Below are positions 17,083 to 25,207 of a stretch of DNA of 56,077 nt, in pieces. Under the pieces are notes generated by a model that ran no database searches, had not been told where the DNA came from, and saw only the letters and a list, made by a program, of their open reading frames with translations. Position numbers and translations under genes: made by a program. How positions within the stretch are numbered: position 1 is the stretch's first letter; each line of letters begins with the position of its first letter. The DNA is taken from contig NZ_CP046709.1 in assembly GCF_009873495.1 (NCBI RefSeq), forward strand, positions 1 through 56,077, written 5' to 3'. Source of the stretch: Nostoc sp. ATCC 53789. GTDB taxonomy: Bacteria; Cyanobacteriota; Cyanobacteriia; Cyanobacteriales; Nostocaceae.

Positions 17083-18678
17083 AGGGACTTCCAAAGAATA
17101 AATTATTCCAAGAAAAACAAGAGACAGGTTTTCTCAAGAATGATAATCATTTTAAGGGGGGAGAAAAGGGGTTGCCCTCGGCAACCCCTTTTCTCCCCCT
17201 CATCTATGCATGAATAATCTATACACTTGTCGTCTGCTTTGAAGTTAAACAGTGTAAAATTAGTATGTTTTGTAGCTAAATAAATGCTGTTATTAAAATC
17301 AAATAACTTTTGTTTTACTACAACAAATATCAATAAACCAATTACCTAAATTTGGGAAGACTTCATGAGTAGAATCGGTTAGCCGCTCAATCTGTTTTTC
17401 AATTTGAGCCATAGCTTTTTTTGTAAGTTTTACCCCATTCTCATAAGTTTTGTGTACTAGCTTAACTACTGGATGATCACCTTTCCATTTCATAGTACTA
17501 GCAAACTTTAAAGCCGTCTCCACTTCATCTAAAATGCTGCCATTCCAATGATTCTCTAGTATTGCCCATGTCCTTTCTATCGGATTATATTTACTATGAT
17601 AAGGTGGATAGTAAGCTAAACGTATATTTACTTGATGCTTGTGGGCAAACTCTACTATACGTTTCATAAATTGGGTACGCCGTGAACTATTCTGCGAACC
17701 ATTATCTTGATTGAGAAGTAGGGTTTGAATATCAGAAAAACGATGCTTTTCTTCTAACCAAAAATCCTCTAAAATATCAACAATAAAATCACTTGTAACT
17801 TTCGATTCTGTAAAGTATAAAAATAGCTCATCAAGCTCTGGAAGGAAAATACCATAAGGAGTTACAGTTGTTTTTGGATTATAATCATGGTCATCAGCTT
17901 TCGCTCCATCCCGGCTTTTACCCCCTCGATCAAATGAGCCAATCTTAACGCGAGCTTTTGCATCCATGCTTAGACGTAAAATACTTTTATCTTCCGAAGC
18001 ATCAATATTAACTAGGTCTAATTGCTCAAAGATGGCATCAGTTTGTGGGATTTTTTTTGAGGTTGAACTTTCTTTACCCTTCTGAGCTTGTAACCTAAAT
18101 TATTTAATTTGACTCGAATTGTTTCTGATGTATGTAAATTTTCATCACTATAACCATATTTTTCAATTAATTGCTTTCTGACTTCAGATGCACTGAGCCT
18201 GCTATATAGTCTTTGACTTTTAAAACTAGGATCAGTTTGACTTTGCGAATCTACTATATTTTTTATATCTTCTAAAAGATTTGGCAAATGTTCTTCTGCT
18301 TTATAACGTCCTTTCGCACTCATGTTATCAACGCAAATAATACCACTTTCTAATTCTCTCAAACATTCCTAATAGTATCTCGATTCCATCCTAATTCTGA
18401 TTGTGCAAGCCTTTGCCCTCCTAAACCTAAGCCCCGAACTGTCTGTGCCATAAACTTGCGTTTTGCTGCACCTTTTAATTGAAATGCAGTTTCAATCAAC
18501 AACTTTTTGAGGGAATCAGTTAATACTATGGCCATCAGTTACCACACTCAAAAACAAGGGTCATTATTTAAATTACTATAAAAGGGGAATGAAGGGGCTG
18601 CCGACGGCAGCCCCTTCATTCCCCTTTAAAATGATTATCATTATTGGTGATGGAATAGTTTATTTTCTGGAAGTCCCT
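17083..18678 (-). mobile_element. ISAzo13-type element with mirrored subterminal hairpins
   Basis: 28-bp terminal inverted repeats start AGGGACTTCCA (17083-17110 and 18651-18678). Inside them is a perfect 17-bp inverted pair (17139-17155 and 18626-18642, core AATGATAATCATTTTAA). Each end then has a long perfect hairpin: 20-bp stem, loop CTC at 17157-17199, and 22-bp stem, loop GAC at 18581-18627. The two hairpins differ in sequence but match in form and position. They may block read-through transcription into the transposase. Confidence 0.82.
17299..18535 (-). pseudogene. ISAzo13-family transposase split into three frames
   Basis: The N-terminal part starts at 18535 (MAIVLTDSLKKLLIET) and breaks near 18366. 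The middle part (to ~18018) ends at an A8 run. The C-terminal part (17299-17967 and upstream) has DDHDYNPKTT, NQDNGSQNSSRR and YPPYHSKYNPIERTW, the DDE-type core of the family. Two frame changes are needed for a full protein. The one at the A8 run could be programmed slippage, but the one near 18366 has no slippery site, so the copy is probably dead. Confidence 0.78.
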
Positions 18679-18724
18679 AAGCGAAGCTTAAGCCTTCGGC
18701 GATCGCACCCTAGCCAAAAGAGCA

Positions 18725-18769
18725 ATTTTCTGTAAATGTATAAACACGATTTCCTTTATTTACAGAAAT
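18725..18769. promoter_or_regulatory. Putative par operator/centromere repeats
   Basis: ATTTTCTGTAAAT (18725-18737) and ATTTACAGAAAT (18758-18769) form an inverted pair just upstream of, and overlapping, the parA start codon. A third copy is just after the second par gene (19662-19673). Such placement is typical of ribbon-helix-helix partition proteins that bind both operator and centromere. Confidence 0.65.
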
Positions 18770-19400
18770 GATTATTTCAGTACAGAACCAAAAAGGTGGC
18801 GTAGGCAAGACAACACTGGCGATTCATATAAGTCATGGGCTGGTGTTGAAAGGTCACAATGTGTTGTTAGTAGATGCAGATCCACAAGGGTCATCACGAG
18901 ATTGGGCAGCAGCACGCGGAGAGAAACCCCCATTTCCAGTAGTAGGATTAGACCGCCCTACCATTCACCGTGATTTACCAACCCTTGCAAAAGATTATGA
19001 CGATGTGGTGATTGATGGGCCGCCGCGAGTCTCGGATTTAGCACGAAGTGCAATTATTGCGGCAGATTTAGTTGTGATTCCTATTCAACCCAGTCCTTAT
19101 GATATTTGGGCAGCAGTTGAAGTTATCAAACTGATCACAGAAGCTTCTGTATTTAAAGAAAACATTAAAGCTGTATTTGTAATTAATCGTAAAATAGTAA
19201 ATACGGCAATTGGACGGGATGTAGTGGAAGCGCTTGAGCAGTACCCCTTTCCAGTCCTGAAGTCAGCTATTAGCCAGCGAGTTGTGTTTGCAGAATCGGC
19301 AGCATCAGGCAATACGGTTCTTGAAGTTGACAAGAATGGTTTTGCTGCCAAGGAAGTAAAAGCGCTGGTAAATGAATTATTGAAACTGGGGGTTGAATAA
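18768..19400 (+). CDS. parA: ParA-family partition ATPase
   Basis: A 210-residue protein with the deviant Walker A KGGVGKTT (residues 9-16), DADPQGSSRDWAAA (switch/A' region) and VVIDGPPRVSDLARSAI (Walker B). It lacks an N-terminal DNA-binding domain, as in the small ParA (type Ib) group, which works with a small ribbon-helix-helix centromere-binding partner. The next gene starts directly after the stop (19401) and encodes such a partner. The ATG overlaps a putative operator, suggesting autoregulation. The likely role is active segregation of this replicon. ParA-like ATPases are diverse, but this gene context makes partition the best reading. Confidence 0.9.
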   Translation: MIISVQNQKGGVGKTTLAIHISHGLVLKGHNVLLVDADPQGSSRDWAAARGEKPPFPVVGLDRPTIHRDLPTLAKDYDDVVIDGPPRVSDLARSAIIAADLVVIPIQPSPYDIWAAVEVIKLITEASVFKENIKAVFVINRKIVNTAIGRDVVEALEQYPFPVLKSAISQRVVFAESAASGNTVLEVDKNGFAAKEVKALVNELLKLGVE

Positions 19401-19655
19401 ATGTCAGCGAAAAAGGTCAATTTTGGTAAAAAACCTGAAGCACTGCAATCCGTAAACTTAGAGCAATGGGTGAGCGATCGCGAGTCTGTTGTGCCCCAAC
19501 CTCCACAAGAACAACCTGAAAAAATGAAACGCTTAACCTTAGATATTCCTGAGTCACTGCACAAAGCAATTAAACGTCAAGCAGTGGATGTAGGGGTTAC
19601 AATGGCTGACCTGCTGCGAGACTTGCTAGAGCAGCACTATGGAACTAAAAAGTAA
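19401..19655 (+). CDS. Ribbon-helix-helix centromere-binding partner of ParA
   Basis: An 84-residue protein with a disordered N-terminal half and a C-terminal ribbon-helix-helix fold: strand KRLTLDIP, then ESLHKAIKRQAVDVGVTMAD and LLRDLLEQHYG. The start follows the parA stop with no gap, so the genes are translationally coupled. The likely role is binding the repeats at 18725-18769 and 19662-19673 and stimulating ParA. It functionally resembles ParG/ParR-type adaptors. No parB-type ParB/Srx domain is present. Confidence 0.8.
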   Translation: MSAKKVNFGKKPEALQSVNLEQWVSDRESVVPQPPQEQPEKMKRLTLDIPESLHKAIKRQAVDVGVTMADLLRDLLEQHYGTKK

Positions 19656-19661
19656 AAGCGT

Positions 19662-19673
19662 ATTTACAGAAAT
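19662..19673. promoter_or_regulatory. Third par repeat downstream of the partition operon
   Basis: ATTTACAGAAAT is identical to the repeat overlapping the parA start. It is followed by AATACTGAAATACTG, a short direct repeat. Confidence 0.6.
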
Positions 19674-19957
19674 ACTGAAATACTGAGATGGGGCAGGGAA
19701 GCAATCACCCTTCGGCAAGCTCCAAGAGTATCGCTTCTGGCGGGGCGATCGCTTTACTATACCCCTATCCCAAAGTCTTATTCTCTCGTGATTCATTTTT
19801 GATTGTGATTCTAAATTCATTTCGCAAAATTCTCAAAGATATCCTGAAAAGCCTGCCAAAGAGCAATACTAATATTGGAAATGAGTTCTTAGTATATAAA
19901 GAATATGCTAAAAAAAATTACTATGATAACTAAGTATCCCATGTAGTAAAGATATTT

Positions 19958-20459
19958 ATGTTAGCGGATGTTGTAGAAAAAGTTTTACCTCCAATAGCTG
20001 GTGCAATAACTGGGGGTTTGATTGGAATAATATCTTCATATTTAACGTGGCAAAGACAGAATAAGTATGAACAGAAAAATATTGCTTATTTACTGTATCA
20101 AGAATTTTATATACGAAGCCTTTTAATTAACCAAATGTTGTTAACGCTAAAAAACCTTAAACCAGTTGATGACTATATATACAGAAAAAGATTTTTATTT
20201 TCTATTTAGAAAAGAAATTACTTCTTTTAATAGAGAATTATAAAATTGTATTTTTAGACTTTATATTTACCTTATTAAATCTGAAAAAGAACGCTTAAGA
20301 ATAAATAATTACTCTGGATCTATTGGAGGAGAAGATTTATATAAACCCTTAGTAAATAACCTAAAATTAGCACAACAGGAATTACAGAACTCACAAACAT
20401 TGCTTAGAAAATATTTTTATTTTACCGGACAAGATTTTTTGGATATTGCTTCTGACTAA
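19958..20459 (+). pseudogene. Broken membrane-anchored protein gene
   Basis: The first frame (19958-20209, 83 aa) has a transmembrane segment (IAGAITGGLIGIISSYLTW) and a charged stretch. After a T-run around 20191-20200 the coding frame shifts. It continues with LFRKEITSFNREL, meets TAA at 20241, then goes on as KERLRINNYSGSIGGEDLYK to a stop at 20457-20459. One frameshift and one nonsense codon separate it from a ~165-residue protein. Function unknown. Confidence 0.6.
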
Positions 20460-20563
20460 ATTCTAACTAAAATGTGAGCTAATTTATTGCTGATTGCTCT
20501 TTTACAATACTTTCTTGTATGATGTCCTTTAAATGTGATTTGGCTAGTTTTTAACCCTAGTAA

Positions 20564-20875
20564 ATGGATCTTAATATGAATGATGTATTCAATCCGGTTA
20601 ATAATGATCAAATTTTATCTCTTAATCATCAAAATATTGGTCGCCAGTTAAATTTATCCTCACATGGTTTTGCTGATTTGCAAATTAAGGCTGAAAATTT
20701 TGTAGAAGTAATTAAGAGAAGATTAATCGTCAAAGATTCTCAAGGTCAAAGTCTTTTTGATAAAGGTATAAATTGTCAGGTGATTAAATTAGATGCTCCC
20801 GGCTGGCAAAAAGGAAGATTAAGAGCAAGAGTGGTTTTAGAATTTTGTCCTGATGAACCAGAATTGCCTCAGTAG
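20564..20875 (+). CDS. KGK domain protein
   Basis: A 103-residue protein ending WQKGRLRARVVLEFCPDEPE, the signature of the cyanobacterial KGK family, named for a Lys-Gly-Lys motif (here KGR). Function of the family is unknown. The N-terminal part (NRQ-like polar residues, then FVEVIKRRLIVKD) fits the family. The ATG at 20564 or 20576 could be used. It faces the recombinase gene tail to tail (97-bp gap), and no terminator is obvious. Confidence 0.75.
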   Translation: MDLNMNDVFNPVNNDQILSLNHQNIGRQLNLSSHGFADLQIKAENFVEVIKRRLIVKDSQGQSLFDKGINCQVIKLDAPGWQKGRLRARVVLEFCPDEPELPQ

Positions 20876-20971
20876 GCTCAGAAGTAGCGAAGCTGTCTTA
20901 AGCCTACACACACCCGCTGAAAGTCTTGCTGTGACGTTATCATAGTCCAAATTACGACATCTTAGGCGATG

Positions 20972-21904
20972 TTAAACCTGCGGCAGGTGCAAAGCGCTAC
21001 TGTCCCCTGGCCGAATGTGAATGTAACCCGAAGTTGTAGCAATATCAGCGTGACCCATCGTTTGCTGAATCAACGGCACAGGGGTTCCCCTTTCAGCATT
21101 GTGCGTAGCGTGACTATGCCTAAACCAGTGACAGCTAACTTTCTCCATCAGCCCGGCCCGAACGGCAGCATCCTTAATTATTGGATCAACATTTTGACGC
21201 TGCAACGGCTTCAACCCCTTGCCCTTGCGACTGGGGAAAACATAAGCATCCTTGGGAGCCTCCCCCCTGTAGTTCATTAGTTCGACCCACAAATATTCTG
21301 GCAGCAACACATGACGAGACTTATTCCCCTTCCCTACAACAGTAATCTGCCCCGTGAGATCGCGCTTTGTAAAATCTCTCCACCTCAGCCCTACCAACTC
21401 CGACACCCGCAACCCAGCCACATACAGCAGCTTCAATATCAAAACATCCCGTATTTGTTGAGATTGGTAGCGATATTGGGCCCGTTCTGTCAGCCGAATC
21501 ATCAAAGCGATATCAGTGAGAGTCAGCACTTTTGAATGCAATCGCTGGTCTAATTTCTTTAACTTGATAGCAGCACCGGGGTTTTGCTTGATATAACCAG
21601 TTTTATAAGCAAAGGACAGCAAACTTTTAACCGCCGCGATATAGGTTTGAATAGTAGGCGCAGCCAATCCCCGGTTATGCAAATACTCAGAAAACTCCAC
21701 CAAATCTTCTACGCTAGTGTGAGCGATCGCCTTTTTCACTCCTGCCAAAAATCCGGTGAACTGCGCCGCATACCGCCGATAACATTTTTGGGTACTTTGA
21801 GGCTTATCATGCAGCCACAGTTGAACTAAGCGCTGTTGGGCATCAATTGGCGCTAAATGAGCTAGTTGCTTACCTCTGGGTTTGACTGCTACTACTGGTG
21901 TCAT
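20972..21904 (-). CDS. XerC/XerD-type tyrosine recombinase
   Basis: A 310-residue protein with an N-terminal SAM-like core-binding domain (residues ~25-115: STQKCYRRYAAQFTGFL, APTIQTYIAAVKSLLSFAY) and a C-terminal catalytic domain. Catalytic residues are R166 in GLRVSEL, K192 in GKGNKSRH, H259/R262 in HWFRHSHA, H285 in MGHADIATT and Y294 in GYIHI. All are present, so it should be active. Likely roles are resolving plasmid multimers or integrating an element. On a linear hairpin replicon multimer resolution is also done by the telomere resolvase, so another role is possible. Confidence 0.88.
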   Translation of the reverse strand: MTPVVAVKPRGKQLAHLAPIDAQQRLVQLWLHDKPQSTQKCYRRYAAQFTGFLAGVKKAIAHTSVEDLVEFSEYLHNRGLAAPTIQTYIAAVKSLLSFAYKTGYIKQNPGAAIKLKKLDQRLHSKVLTLTDIALMIRLTERAQYRYQSQQIRDVLILKLLYVAGLRVSELVGLRWRDFTKRDLTGQITVVGKGNKSRHVLLPEYLWVELMNYRGEAPKDAYVFPSRKGKGLKPLQRQNVDPIIKDAAVRAGLMEKVSCHWFRHSHATHNAERGTPVPLIQQTMGHADIATTSGYIHIRPGDSSALHLPQV

Positions 21905-22192
21905 AATTCTCGCGGATCTGAAACAGACAAAAGTGCAATTTTGTCTCCTTCATACACATACAGCTATTCCGCAACACCAGGATCGTTTCTCCGAAATTCT
22001 TTACCAATTTCGGTCTTGACTCAAACAAAATTCCCCAACAGCACCAATGTCAGGTGTTTGTGAGTACATATACTTAAAGTCATTGTCCTACTACTAGCTT
22101 GGACTTTGGCTAATGCTTACATTACTTAGAGGGGCGATCATCTACGGTGAGCGGGTACGCCATCGCTCCAAATAAAATCAAAAGCCCCACCC

Positions 22193-22257
22193 TTACTAGT
22201 ATCTAGGTGGATCTTTACTAGCATCTAGGTGGAGTCTTGATATCAAAATTGATATCA
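22193..22257. repeat. Tandem repeat and palindrome block
   Basis: TTACTAGTATCTAGGTGGA and its near copy lie at 22193-22211 and 22215-22233. They are followed by TGATATCAAAATTGATATCA (22238-22257), two palindromic octamers in tandem. No adjacent gene start is obvious; it may be an operator left from a lost gene or part of an attachment site. Confidence 0.5.
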
Positions 22258-22349
22258 GTTAGATACTGGGATGATTACGCTAAAACTCCCAAGGGACGAG
22301 GTGAGCGACATCGTGCCTGAAGCAGTTGATATTCTCTATGGAGCGATCG

Positions 22350-22435
22350 CGGGGGCTGAGAAATCCCTCGCTGAATAATCGCCTCACTTCGTCTTGGCTT
22401 AAAATCTTGCCTTGTCCGTTGCCATCTACTTTCAT
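22350..22435 (-). pseudogene. N-terminal fragment of a plasmid-type integrase
   Basis: From the ATG at 22435 the minus strand reads MKVDGNGQGKILSQDEVRRL then FSEGFLSPRDR. This resembles the start of a widespread cyanobacterial tyrosine recombinase in which the next segment would contain the first catalytic Arg. The similarity stops near SPRDR and the rest is unrelated. Confidence 0.5.
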
Positions 22436-22697
22436 TTTTCCACCGTTTCGGGGATTAAACGTTATACCTAAAACGTGTAATTGATGACCCAAAGTATTGT
22501 AACTCCGTTGGTGACGCGATGGCGATCGCACCTCATCAATTCCAACTTATCAATCGCAACCGCTACAACCCGCATTCCAACGTTGGATGATTAAACCTGC
22601 TTATGTTTGAAGCGCGATGACCACTTGCAGGTATGATCAGCGCATACATACTTATGGCAAAGATACTGGTAACACTACTACCACGAAAAACACTCTC

Positions 22698-23183
22698 ATG
22701 ATAGTAAGACAGGCAACAATCTCCGATGCAGCAGTGATCTCTACTCTGAATGCAGATGTTCAGTATCTTCATGCACAAGCCCTGCCTGAGCTTTTTAAGT
22801 CGCCATCTGAGAACACCTTTGCAGCTTCATCTGTCGTCGATTTACTAAAGGATGCTAGCAACTTCATGTTCATAGGATTTGAAAAGGGCGAACCTGTCGG
22901 CTATATCTACGCTCAGGTGATGAGTTTACCGGAGAACCCATTTCGATATGCAATGGACTATATATATATTCATCACTTGGCGGTGACAGCGAAATATCAA
23001 AATCAAGGTTACGGTACCCGCTTAATTGAGGAAGTGCGTTTGTTCGCTCAGACCAAAGAAATCTTGACTCTGGTGCTAGATGTATGGTCGTTCAACGTCA
23101 AAGCTAAAGCATTCTTTGAGCAACAGGGGTTTTCAAATTTCAATGAACGAATGTGGTTGCGGCTAGATAATTCCAGGGCATGA
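22698..23183 (+). CDS. GNAT-family N-acetyltransferase
   Basis: A 161-residue protein from the ATG at 22698 (MIVRQATISDAAVISTLN). An earlier in-frame ATG at 22617 adds 27 low-complexity residues and is less likely. GNAT motifs: beta4 strand YIYIHHLAVTAKYQNQGYGT with the acetyl-CoA loop (Q/RxxGxG/A as QNQGYGT), and the C-terminal NVKAKAFFEQQGF. The substrate cannot be told; candidates are small molecules, antibiotics or protein N-termini. It is monocistronic, with no toxin-antitoxin partner seen next to it. Confidence 0.85.
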   Translation: MIVRQATISDAAVISTLNADVQYLHAQALPELFKSPSENTFAASSVVDLLKDASNFMFIGFEKGEPVGYIYAQVMSLPENPFRYAMDYIYIHHLAVTAKYQNQGYGTRLIEEVRLFAQTKEILTLVLDVWSFNVKAKAFFEQQGFSNFNERMWLRLDNSRA

Positions 23184-23446
23184 TGAAATTAACTCACTCA
23201 GATACGTCTGTCGAGGAACTGCGGGGAAAATTAAAAGCCCGGTAGACCAAAAGCGCTAAATACGGCATCACCGTGGTCGGGTAGCAGGATTTGCTCATGT
23301 TGCGGCTTGCCTGACTGTCTATACTCAGTTCTATACCTCGGTTGATAAATCGTTGCTATCAGTGAGTGATATCAATCGCTCCGCTTTGCTCTTTCAGTAT
23401 TTATCAACAGGTTTTGACTCTCTTCGCGTGAGTTGGTTGTATCTTC

Positions 23447-25132
23447 CTAATTACGTTTGAATTCCATTTCGGCGAAGTGGTCTTGCAGAAGTTTATGGAT
23501 GAAGCGGTAGCGACCACCAACACGCTGGAGGAATAATCGTTCGGTGCAGTAGTCAAGGAAACGGGCGTAGTTCCAGGGGATACAGCCGTTGAAGTAGAGG
23601 ATGAGGCGTAGGATGAAGTGTTGAATGCAAGTTCTACCCCCAAAAATCAGCCCATAAATCAGCCCTAAACTCAGCCCTAAAAGCCCAAAACTCAGCCCAA
23701 AAAACAGCCCTAAAAGCCCATAAATCAGCCCTAAACTCAGCCCTAAAAAAACAGCATTGGATGCAGATTTCCAAATACCTTGATTAGTGATTTTTTTATT
23801 TTCTATAGTTAGGTCAGGCTGCCCAAAAAACACCCCAGAAATCAGCCCTGAAATCAGCCCATAAAGCCCAAAACTCAGCCCATAAAACAGCCCAAAAAAC
23901 ACCCCAAAAATCAGCCCATGAATCAGCCTATATTTAAGTATTAAAGATGTATGATTTAACCAGGCTGGCTGCATTTGTTCAATTAAAAATTCCGTTTCCG
24001 ATTCTCGTTGCATTTGTTTAGCCAACCACACAAGCCACATTCGCGTTTCTCTAGCATTAGGAGTTTTGTTATTCAAATATGCCCTACTGTTAATATCCCG
24101 TATCAACATCCGCCCTATATAAGCATCAAGCAAATACTGAATCCGGTCTGCTGTAGAGTCTAAATACTGCCATTCTTCAACAGAGATTTCTTGAGATGCT
24201 AGAACAGTAATGCTAAGTAGTAAGGGAGTTTTAAGTAACTCTAGTAAGTCTAAGTCGTTACTAATGGTTGACCACAGTTCTATAGAATTTATAGAGGTTA
24301 AATAATCACAAATTTGATCAGTAGTTAAAGGTTGTAAGTAAATAGATCCGTTGAGGTGTAATTGAGTAGAGTAGTTACTATATTCTTCGCTCCGACTACA
24401 AACGACTAGATAAAGTGGTCTAGTTTCGCCTCCTAAAAACTGATTAATTGCATGGACGCAAAGTTCTTGACGTTGTGGTTCAAGTTCATCTAAACCATCA
24501 AGCAATGGTAGTAATTGGTGATTGTCTACCCAGTCTTGACCAAGTTTGTTTGAAACACCATATTTAGATTTGAGTTCAGCCACTAACCAATCAGTTAGAG
24601 ATTGGCGGTCATCTTTCCACGAGGACAAGTTGAATAAAACTGGAACGGGATAATCAGGGTGTTCTTCCGCACGTTTGACTAAAGCTTGCGCCAATTCTAT
24701 TTGTGTAGTAGTCTTTCCTGCCCCTGGCGCACCTAAAATTAATAGTTTACCTGCAATTTCTTCCGAGTCAAAAACTTCTAAAGTAGTTGTAGTATCTGGG
24801 AGAGGTTTAGCAGGCTTTAAGCCAATCTTTATCTCAGCATCCCAAGGGCGTTTTACTTGTTGCGGTTGTGATTCCTTCCCCAAATTAATCAGCACGGCAT
24901 TGTGTAGAGATTGCCTTAACCGGGAAGTAACTTCTTCCTTAACTGCGGCTAATAGTATCCGCTCGTTTTTTGGTCGAGCCGGGTTGCCTACTGGTGTTGT
25001 CTGCTGACCACCTAGAATATTAAAAATATTTTGAAAAACATTACCTTGAATATAGTCGCCTTCAATCCGTTCGTTATAATTACCTTTTTCAGTATTGATA
25101 TTGCGGTTGTCAGGCGGTTTCGGCTCTTCCAT
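23447..25132 (-). CDS. NACHT-type STAND NTPase with N-terminal amyloid-like motif and GL-rich membrane region
   Basis: A 561-residue protein. Residues 8-31 are a Gly/Asn-rich motif (DNRNINT, GNYNERIEGDYIQGN) almost identical to one in the adjacent 25208-27328 product. The NACHT domain has Walker A GAPGAGKTT (134-142), Walker B LLPLLDGLDE (207-216) and a sensor-like VVCSRSEEY. Residues ~405-520 are GL-rich hydrophobic repeats (FGLxxGL type), probably several membrane helices, and the C-terminus ends RFIHKLLQDHFAEM. Bacterial NACHT proteins include anti-phage proteins. There is no LRR/WD/TPR sensor array, which is unusual. It follows the pentapeptide gene by 75 bp, probably in an operon. Confidence 0.85.
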   Translation of the reverse strand: MEEPKPPDNRNINTEKGNYNERIEGDYIQGNVFQNIFNILGGQQTTPVGNPARPKNERILLAAVKEEVTSRLRQSLHNAVLINLGKESQPQQVKRPWDAEIKIGLKPAKPLPDTTTTLEVFDSEEIAGKLLILGAPGAGKTTTQIELAQALVKRAEEHPDYPVPVLFNLSSWKDDRQSLTDWLVAELKSKYGVSNKLGQDWVDNHQLLPLLDGLDELEPQRQELCVHAINQFLGGETRPLYLVVCSRSEEYSNYSTQLHLNGSIYLQPLTTDQICDYLTSINSIELWSTISNDLDLLELLKTPLLLSITVLASQEISVEEWQYLDSTADRIQYLLDAYIGRMLIRDINSRAYLNNKTPNARETRMWLVWLAKQMQRESETEFLIEQMQPAWLNHTSLILKYRLIHGLIFGVFFGLFYGLSFGLYGLISGLISGVFFGQPDLTIENKKITNQGIWKSASNAVFLGLSLGLIYGLLGLFFGLSFGLLGLSLGLIYGLIFGGRTCIQHFILRLILYFNGCIPWNYARFLDYCTERLFLQRVGGRYRFIHKLLQDHFAEMEFKRN

Positions 25133-25207
25133 ATTTTAGCCTAATACTAATTTTTTAATCTGCGGGTTAGCAAACTCTATACTTAAAGGTAGGTTAATTC
25201 AGTTTCC

